Assembly (NCBI RefSeq): GCF_014931215.1
Contig: NZ_CP063089.1
Location: 1,178,001-1,242,000 of the forward strand
Source: Campylobacter sp. 2014D-0216
Lineage (GTDB): Bacteria; Campylobacterota; Campylobacteria; Campylobacterales; Campylobacteraceae
Reading direction: 5' to 3'
DNA length: 64,000 bases
Part shown: positions 58,083 to 64,000 of the stretch, piece by piece
Layout of the letters: every line of letters starts with the position of its first letter
Position numbering within the stretch: the first letter of the stretch is position 1
Notes under the pieces: generated by a model
Told to the model about the DNA's origin: nothing
What the model saw: only the letters and a program-made list of their open reading frames with translations
The model's database searches: none
Made by a program: the position numbers and the translations under genes

Positions 58083-58919
58083 TTAGTTAATTTTGGCGTA
58101 TTCTTTGATTTTTTCTAAAACCAAATTAATCACCCACTCAGGTGTAGAAGCCCCTGCGCTAATGCCACACTTTTTCTTACCACTAAACCACTCTTCTTGG
58201 ATTTCTTTTTCGTTTTCTATCAAATAACTATCTTCGCAGTAATTTTTAGCTATTAAAAAAAGTTGTTTGGTGTTAGCTGAATTTTTACCTCCAACTATTA
58301 TCATCACATCGCTTTTTTTTGCAAGCTCATTAATCGCCTCTTGATTTTTAAAAGTTGCATCACATATGGTATTAAAAACACGCACCTCTTTAACCCTAAG
58401 CATTAAAAAATTTACAATCTCCATAAATTTTTCTATCTTCTTTGTTGTTTGAGATACCACAGCAACTTTTGAAGGTAGTTTTACATCAAGCAATTCTTTC
58501 TCATCAAGTACCACATAAGCTTTTGTACTTACATAACTTCTAACGCCTTTTACTTCAGGATGATTTTCATCGCCAAAAATCACCACTTCATAGCCTTCAT
58601 TGCTCATTTGCTCACAAATTTTTTGCGGCTTAGTTACAAAAGGACATGTTGCATCAAAAATTTCTATATCTTTTTGCTTTAACTTTTCTAAATCTTGCTT
58701 TGTAATACCATGAGTTCTAATGATCGCCTTTTTTTCAGCACTTAATTCATTAATATCATTCAATGTTTTAACATTATAATTTTTCCATAATCTTGTGATT
58801 TCTTCATTATTATGAATCAAGGGTCCTATAGTAGCTGCATCTTTAATCTGTTCTGCTTTTTTTATCGCTCGTTTTACACCAAAACAAAAACCATAACTTT
58901 TTGCTAATTCAATCTCCAA
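58083..58919 (-). CDS. ispH: 4-hydroxy-3-methylbut-2-enyl diphosphate reductase
   Basis: A 278-aa iron-sulfur enzyme (LytB) giving IPP and DMAPP at the end of the MEP pathway. Cluster cysteines are in YGFCFGVKRA, FDATCPFV and NTICDATFKNQ; the substrate-binding GASTPEW motif is near the C-terminus. Start TTG 58919 has AGGAG six bases upstream and overlaps aroA by 11 bp. Confidence 0.97.
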   Translation of the reverse strand: MEIELAKSYGFCFGVKRAIKKAEQIKDAATIGPLIHNNEEITRLWKNYNVKTLNDINELSAEKKAIIRTHGITKQDLEKLKQKDIEIFDATCPFVTKPQKICEQMSNEGYEVVIFGDENHPEVKGVRSYVSTKAYVVLDEKELLDVKLPSKVAVVSQTTKKIEKFMEIVNFLMLRVKEVRVFNTICDATFKNQEAINELAKKSDVMIIVGGKNSANTKQLFLIAKNYCEDSYLIENEKEIQEEWFSGKKKCGISAGASTPEWVINLVLEKIKEYAKIN

Positions 58920-60195
58920 CTTTAGCTCCTATTTGTTTTAAAATTTCAATAAAATTTGGAAAAGAGGTTTTAATACACTCACAATCATCTACTTCCATGT
59001 TGCATTTTAATCCCAAAATCAAAAAACTCATTGCGATTCTATGATCTCCATAGCTTTTGATCTTAGCACATTTGGCTTCCCCGCCTTCTACCTCAAAACC
59101 ATCTTCAAATTCTTTGGCATTTATGCCACATTTTTGTAAATTTAATACGATTGATTTGATTCTATCACTTTCTTTTACGCGCAATTCTTTAGCATTTTTT
59201 ATAACACTTTTACCACTAGCACAAGCAAAAGCTATAGCTAAAGCTGGAATTTCATCAATCAACCACGCAATATTTTCATTTACACTTACTGCTTTTAAAG
59301 GTGCACTTTCAACACAAATTTCTCCGATACTTTCAAACTCATCATTATCAAGATAGTATGTGATTTTTGCACCCATTTTTTCTAAAATTTTAAAAGCTTC
59401 AATGCGCGTTTTATTCAATAAAACATTTTTCAAAACAACCCTTGAATGAGGTAAAATACAAGCTGCTAGTGCAAAATAAAATGCCGATGATGGATCATTT
59501 GGCACACATATTTCGAATGCTTTGAGTTTTGTTTTTAATGGTTGTATTTTTATAGAAGTTTTTTCTTGATTTAAATACTCAATACATGCACCCATTTTAT
59601 TTAATATAATTTCACTGTGATTTCTTGAAAGTTCAATTTCTTTAAAATAGCTTTCTTTTTTTGCAAATAAAGCCGCTAAAATTAAAGCCGATTTTACCTG
59701 AGCTGAAGCAATATTGCTAGTAAAGTTAAATCCTTCTAACTTTGCTCCTTGAATCGCAATAGGTGCTAAATTTGCCTCATCTCTTCCAAAAATTTTAGCT
59801 CCTATATGTTTTAAAGGCTCACTTACTCTTTTCATTGGTCTTGCGTTTAGATACTCATCTCCACTTAAAATAAAAAATTCGCCCTCTATGGCACTTAAAA
59901 TACCAATCAAAAGTCTCATAGCTGTACCTGAATTTCCACAATCTAAAATACAATTTGGAGACTTTATATACTGTGGCGCCCTAATGTAAACAAATTCCTC
60001 ATCCATGCTAACTTCAGCACCCAAAGCTTGAATAATCGCCAAAGTATGCAAAGTATCTTGCGCTTTTAAGTAGTTTTTGATTTTACAAGTTCCTTGTGTA
60101 AGCAAAGAAAAGATAGCAAGGCGATGAGATATAGACTTATCAGAAGCTATATCTTCAAGCTTTGCTTCAAAAGAAGAAATGGAGTTTATTTTCAT
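58909..60195 (-). CDS. aroA: 3-phosphoshikimate 1-carboxyvinyltransferase (EPSP synthase)
   Basis: A 428-aa shikimate-pathway enzyme joining shikimate-3-phosphate and PEP. ASDKSISHRLAIF, LDCGNSGTAMRLL, NARPMKRVSEPL, RVKESDRI and GDHRIAMSF are the active-site motifs. The glyphosate-contact region is of the NSGTAMR type. It overlaps pheT (ATGA) and ispH. Confidence 0.97.
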   Translation of the reverse strand: MKINSISSFEAKLEDIASDKSISHRLAIFSLLTQGTCKIKNYLKAQDTLHTLAIIQALGAEVSMDEEFVYIRAPQYIKSPNCILDCGNSGTAMRLLIGILSAIEGEFFILSGDEYLNARPMKRVSEPLKHIGAKIFGRDEANLAPIAIQGAKLEGFNFTSNIASAQVKSALILAALFAKKESYFKEIELSRNHSEIILNKMGACIEYLNQEKTSIKIQPLKTKLKAFEICVPNDPSSAFYFALAACILPHSRVVLKNVLLNKTRIEAFKILEKMGAKITYYLDNDEFESIGEICVESAPLKAVSVNENIAWLIDEIPALAIAFACASGKSVIKNAKELRVKESDRIKSIVLNLQKCGINAKEFEDGFEVEGGEAKCAKIKSYGDHRIAMSFLILGLKCNMEVDDCECIKTSFPNFIEILKQIGAKVGD

Positions 60196-62522
60196 CGAAG
60201 TTTTAAACCATGCTCATCATCTAGAGCTTTGATAATTTTGTCAATATACTCAAGAACAATATTATCTTCTAAGGTTTTTTCAAAATCTCTAAACACCAAA
60301 TTAATGGTTAAACTATAAAACTCACCTAAATTTTCATCTGTATACAAATCCACCACTCTAAAGCTTTCTAATCTTTCGATGTTTAATTTAACAATGGTTT
60401 GTTTGATTTTTTCATATTCAAAACCTTTAGGAATAACCACGCTTAAATCTCTACTCATAGATGGAAATTTGGAGTAAGCTTTGGCAATCTTAAAGTCTTG
60501 TTTTAAACTTTCTAAATCAAGTTCACATATATAAGTTTTTGCTAGATCTCTTTCATTTTCTACGCTTAAATGCACTCTACCTACAAAACCTATGCGTTTG
60601 CCATTTTTATAAACATTTGCTTGCTCATATGGACTTAAAAATACATATTCTGATTTTTGCAAACTATATTCGCCGATAATACTTTTTAATTCAGCTAAAA
60701 AAGTATAAAAATCCACCAAAACAGGTTTGGCTTTGTTTGCTATTTTAGCTTCTTCTTTGTAACCACTAAAAATCATCGCAAATTTAGTATGCTCATTTGA
60801 AAACTCATCAAAAACACTACCACATTCAAAAAGCTTAATTTTCTTTTTAGAATTTCTCAAATTAAAACTTGCAGCATTTAAAAGATGATTAATCAAAGTA
60901 CTTCTTAGTGTATTTAATTCATTAGTAATTGGGTTGATTAATTTATTTTTTATACATTTAAAACCTAAGCGTGCCAATTCTTCTTCATTATCTAAAACAT
61001 AATGAATACTTTCAAAATAACCATTATGACTAGCTTTTAATCTTAAATTTTTTATTTCTTGATAGTCAAAATACACTTGATTTAAACGATTTTTTTCTCT
61101 AAATTCTAAAGCTCTTGAAGGAATATTATCAATGCCAATAATCCTTACCACTTCTTCACTAATATCCGCAATATTCACGATATCACTGCGATGAAGTGGA
61201 ATTTTGATATTAAATTGCTCATCATTAATCACACTAATTTCAAAGCCTAATTTTTTAAGAATTTTAACTAAAATATTTTTGTCTATAGGCATACCGATGA
61301 TCTTATCAATCTCTGTACCAAAAATACCAATAACCTTTGCTTCGCACTCTTTAAAGATTTGCTGACTTCCTGAAAAAACACTCATAGCATTAATCTTCAA
61401 GCATTCATTAAATAAATACTCCATTCCCAATGAAAGCTTAGGTTCGCTGCCTCTTGAAGTGCGGTATATGGTATCGTTTTTCTTTTTATGAAAAGCTACT
61501 GCATTAGCTATGATTTGAGGTTGAGTGTAACTTGCTTCTATGATGATAATTTTACTCTCATTATTAATTTTATACTTATCTTCTTGTTCTATCCCTGCTA
61601 AAGCAATCAGCTCATCTTTATAATAAATTCCGTATTCACCATGCTCTTGAGTTTTTACTTCTAGTGTAATTTTCTCATCAACATGACAATCTTGACAAAG
61701 CTTATGAAAATCATAAGCACAAAAAACCACACCGCTTGCATGTGTTGCATATGCTAAAAGATTTTCAATATGGTTGTTTTTATAAGCCTCGATCAATGCA
61801 AGACGAATTCCTATTGTAATGTTTAGTTTAAATTCTCCCTTGATTTCTAATGCTCTATATGCGAAAAAACCTTCCACATCGCTTTGGTTTTTAACACTAA
61901 GTATTCTTCCTATACCTACGCTATTTTCGCCTTCTTTCAAAGGACTTAATTCTTTTAAATTTAGATCTAATGCCGCACTTAGATCCCTAGCAACACCATA
62001 CAAACTCAAGCAATCTCCACGATTTGGCGTAAGTTCTATTTCAATTATTTCATCATTGAAAAGTTCATAGGTATTTAAAGCTTTTCCTAAAACTAACTCT
62101 CCCATGCTTTCATCTAAAACCATAATACCATCATTGCTTTTACCAAAACCAAGTTCACTAGAAGAGCAAATCATACCCATTGATTCAACTCCTCTAAGTT
62201 TTGCGGGTTTGATTTCGAGTCCACCAGGAAGTACCGCACCTACCAAAGATACAGCAACAAACTGATCTTTATCAACATTCTTAGCTCCGCAAACAATTTG
62301 CAAAACTTCACTTCCAACATCCACTTTACAGATATTTAATTTATCGGAATTTTCATGTTTAACTTTTTCTAAAACCTTACCCACTACAACTTTTTCAGGA
62401 GCTTTCACACTTTTAAAGCTATCAACTTCTAATCCTATAGAATTTAAAGTATTTATTATAGTTTGTGTTGATATCTCACTTAAATCAATCCATTCACTTA
62501 ACCAATTTCTACTAATAATCAT
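60192..62522 (-). CDS. pheT: Phenylalanyl-tRNA synthetase beta subunit
   Basis: A 776-aa bacterial-type beta subunit: an N-terminal tRNA-binding (EMAP-like) domain with [13 protein letters not shown]-type strands, B3/B4 editing and B5 domains, and a C-terminal anticodon-binding FDX-ACB domain ([16 protein letters not shown]). It forms the alpha2-beta2 enzyme with PheS. ATGA overlap with pheS upstream. Confidence 0.95.
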   Translation of the reverse strand: MIISRNWLSEWIDLSEISTQTIINTLNSIGLEVDSFKSVKAPEKVVVGKVLEKVKHENSDKLNICKVDVGSEVLQIVCGAKNVDKDQFVAVSLVGAVLPGGLEIKPAKLRGVESMGMICSSSELGFGKSNDGIMVLDESMGELVLGKALNTYELFNDEIIEIELTPNRGDCLSLYGVARDLSAALDLNLKELSPLKEGENSVGIGRILSVKNQSDVEGFFAYRALEIKGEFKLNITIGIRLALIEAYKNNHIENLLAYATHASGVVFCAYDFHKLCQDCHVDEKITLEVKTQEHGEYGIYYKDELIALAGIEQEDKYKINNESKIIIIEASYTQPQIIANAVAFHKKKNDTIYRTSRGSEPKLSLGMEYLFNECLKINAMSVFSGSQQIFKECEAKVIGIFGTEIDKIIGMPIDKNILVKILKKLGFEISVINDEQFNIKIPLHRSDIVNIADISEEVVRIIGIDNIPSRALEFREKNRLNQVYFDYQEIKNLRLKASHNGYFESIHYVLDNEEELARLGFKCIKNKLINPITNELNTLRSTLINHLLNAASFNLRNSKKKIKLFECGSVFDEFSNEHTKFAMIFSGYKEEAKIANKAKPVLVDFYTFLAELKSIIGEYSLQKSEYVFLSPYEQANVYKNGKRIGFVGRVHLSVENERDLAKTYICELDLESLKQDFKIAKAYSKFPSMSRDLSVVIPKGFEYEKIKQTIVKLNIERLESFRVVDLYTDENLGEFYSLTINLVFRDFEKTLEDNIVLEYIDKIIKALDDEHGLKLR

Positions 62523-63511
62523 CTAAATTGCTCCAATAATCTTAAATCACCTTCAAACATAGAACGCAAATCAGGAATTTTATGTAAAAGCATAGCAAAT
62601 CGCTCTACCCCTAAACCAAAAGCATAACCGCTTACATTTTTATAACCTACAAATTTATAAACATTAGGATCTACTACACCGCATCCTAGGACTTCAAGCC
62701 ACCCTGTGTGTTTACAAACTCTACATCCACAACCCTTGCAAAACACACAAGAAATATCTACTTCAGCAGATGGTTCTGTAAAAGGAAAAAAGCTCGGTCT
62801 AAAACGCACCTTTACATCGCCAAACATATGTTTTAAAAAATGCTCAAGCATATCTTTTAAATTTGCAAAATTAACTTTATCTCCCTCTTCTACAACAAGT
62901 CCTTCAACCTGATGAAACATTGGTGTATGAGTGATATCAAAATCTCTTCTAAAAACCGCTCCTGGTGCTATCATTCTAATAGGTGGTTGTTGTGCTAGCA
63001 TCGTTCTAATTTGCACTGGAGAAGTTTGCGATCTAAGCAAAGTTTTGTTTTCAAAATAAAAAGTATCTTGCATATCTCTTGCAGGGTGATTTTGAGGTAA
63101 ATTCAATGCTTCAAAATTATGAAAATCATCTTCAATCAAAGGCCCTTTTTCTATGCTGAAATTTAAAGCCGTAAAATATTCTATGATTTTATCCATGGTT
63201 TGCATGATTGGGTGTAAAGCACCTGCATTTGAAGTCTCATCAAAAAAACTAAAATCCTGTACATCTTGTTTCATTTTTTCATTTAAAGCTTTTTCTTCTA
63301 ATTCTTTTAATTTTACTTGGTAAGCTTCGTTAAATTCATCTCTTGCTTTATTTAAGCCATTAGCAAATTCTTTCTTTTCTTCACCTTGCAAATCCTTTAA
63401 CTTTACAAATTCCAAAGTCAAGATACCTTTTTTACCTAAAACACTTACTTTTATATTTTCAAGTTCTGCTAAAGTATTTGCAGAAGCAATTTTACTTATC
63501 ATATCTTGCAA
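62519..63511 (-). CDS. pheS: Phenylalanyl-tRNA synthetase alpha subunit
   Basis: A 330-aa class II catalytic subunit. [43 protein letters not shown] and [12 protein letters not shown] are class II motifs. An additional [17 protein letters not shown] cysteine cluster is seen, as in many bacterial PheS. The start is taken as TTG 63511, six bases after GGAG; TTG 63523 lacks a ribosome site and ATG 63502 has poor spacing. First gene of a seven-gene minus run ending with serA. Confidence 0.95.
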   Translation of the reverse strand: MQDMISKIASANTLAELENIKVSVLGKKGILTLEFVKLKDLQGEEKKEFANGLNKARDEFNEAYQVKLKELEEKALNEKMKQDVQDFSFFDETSNAGALHPIMQTMDKIIEYFTALNFSIEKGPLIEDDFHNFEALNLPQNHPARDMQDTFYFENKTLLRSQTSPVQIRTMLAQQPPIRMIAPGAVFRRDFDITHTPMFHQVEGLVVEEGDKVNFANLKDMLEHFLKHMFGDVKVRFRPSFFPFTEPSAEVDISCVFCKGCGCRVCKHTGWLEVLGCGVVDPNVYKFVGYKNVSGYAFGLGVERFAMLLHKIPDLRSMFEGDLRLLEQFR

Positions 63512-63595
63512 TTTTAGCTCCAACTAAATTTTTTTTAAACATTCTAATGTAAAATTATTTAAAATTAGCAAAAATGATAAAAAAAGGATCGTTAA

Positions 63596-63961
63596 ATGAG
63601 AGAAAAAACTGTATTTGAACTTATCGTAGAAGGAAAAATTCCTGCCAATAAAGTTTTAGAAAGTGAAAAGTTTTTGGCTTTTCATGATATCAACCCCAAA
63701 GCACCTATTCATATTTTAATCATTCCAAAGGAGCATTTTGAAAATTTTCAAGCATTAAGACCTGAATTAATGGGAGAAATGACACAATTTATCCAAGAAT
63801 TAGCTACCCTCTTAGGACTAGACAAAAGCGGATATAGATTAATCACTAATTGTGGTAAAAATAGCGGGCAAGAAGTATTCCATTTGCATTTTCACATGCT
63901 AGGCGGATTTGAGCTTCCAAAAAACAAAGAAGCTCAAATCAACCCTGAATCTTTATTCTAA
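63596..63961 (+). CDS. HIT-family nucleotide hydrolase/transferase
   Basis: A 121-aa HIT protein of the HinT type, which hydrolyses nucleoside phosphoramidates. The triad motif is EVFHLHFHMLGG near residues 98-109, and LIIPKEHFENF is typical. It starts with AAGGA upstream and is divergent from pheS. Confidence 0.93.
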   Translation: MREKTVFELIVEGKIPANKVLESEKFLAFHDINPKAPIHILIIPKEHFENFQALRPELMGEMTQFIQELATLLGLDKSGYRLITNCGKNSGQEVFHLHFHMLGGFELPKNKEAQINPESLF

Positions 63962-63981
63962 AAAGAGTCAAACTCTTTTTA
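63961..63981 (+). terminator. Hairpin terminator after the HIT gene
   Basis: AAAAAGAGT (63961-63969) pairs with ACTCTTTTT (63973-63981) around CAA; the right arm supplies the T run. It begins with the last base of the stop codon. Confidence 0.75.
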
Positions 63982-64000
63982 GATCATAGGACCAGCTAGC

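Overview
The window is AT-rich, densely coded chromosomal DNA from a thermotolerant Campylobacter. Gene blocks follow orders familiar from C. jejuni, from memory: gyrA to mapA; thiamine/dapE/cobB/mutS2/murC/guaB/gatA/ileS; the P19 iron operon; rsmH-ppiD-ftsA-ftsZ; priA-uvrB; serA-rpsA-ispH-aroA-pheT-pheS. Valine at GyrA position 86 and joins between blocks unlike C. jejuni point to the C. lari group (C. lari, subantarcticus, volucris, peloridis, insulaenigrae). The species cannot be fixed from the sequence alone. No rRNA, tRNA, CRISPR array, transposase or prophage was seen.

Layout. 1-2432 (minus): the start of gyrA, a ComF-like phosphoribosyltransferase and the lipoprotein mapA. 2629-3990 (plus): a DASS dicarboxylate transporter. 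3995-9877 (minus): a tight run cobB-lysE-dapE-thiS-thiF-thiG-thiH-tenI, with the whole thiazole branch of thiamine synthesis at its distal end. 9884-11876 (plus): an accessory glycan-modification pair, a polysaccharide deacetylase interrupted at a G8 tract and an overlapping acetyltransferase-like gene. 11871-22528 (minus): mutS2, a small membrane protein, murC, a nitrilase-family hydrolase, xseB, guaB, gatA, a 35-aa membrane protein and ileS. 22630-23721 (plus): a CinA-family protein. 23806-27247 (plus): a large autotransporter switched off by a G10 tract, followed by a 230-bp non-coding stretch rich in inverted repeats.

27478-35551 (minus) is the P19 iron-uptake operon: Ftr1-like permease, P19, a DUF2318-type membrane protein, two FtsX-like permeases, an ATPase and two thioredoxin-fold lipoproteins, behind a Fur-box-like site. 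35928-37777 (minus): a D-amino-acid-transaminase-like enzyme and a family-90-like glycosyltransferase. 37901-46316 is the cell-division region: rsmH with an FtsL-like protein on minus; a degenerate class II aldolase, ppiD, ftsA, ftsZ and pncB on plus. 46313-53645: ispG, a frameshifted CipA/DUF2972-like gene, priA with a pseudopilin and two small proteins resembling ZapA/ZapB, and uvrB. 53667-63511 (minus): efp, then a seven-gene housekeeping run pheS-pheT-aroA-ispH-rpsA-(membrane protein)-serA. 63596-63961: a HIT protein.

The main second-look items are the two homopolymeric contingency loci, both out of frame as sequenced; the chance that deacetylase and acetyltransferase switch together; the nested inverted repeats after the autotransporter; unannotated-looking division factors (FtsL-like, ZapA/B-like); an aldolase fold that has lost its metal ligands just before ppiD-ftsA-ftsZ; and GyrA Val86. 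I see no clear case for a wholly new multi-gene system.
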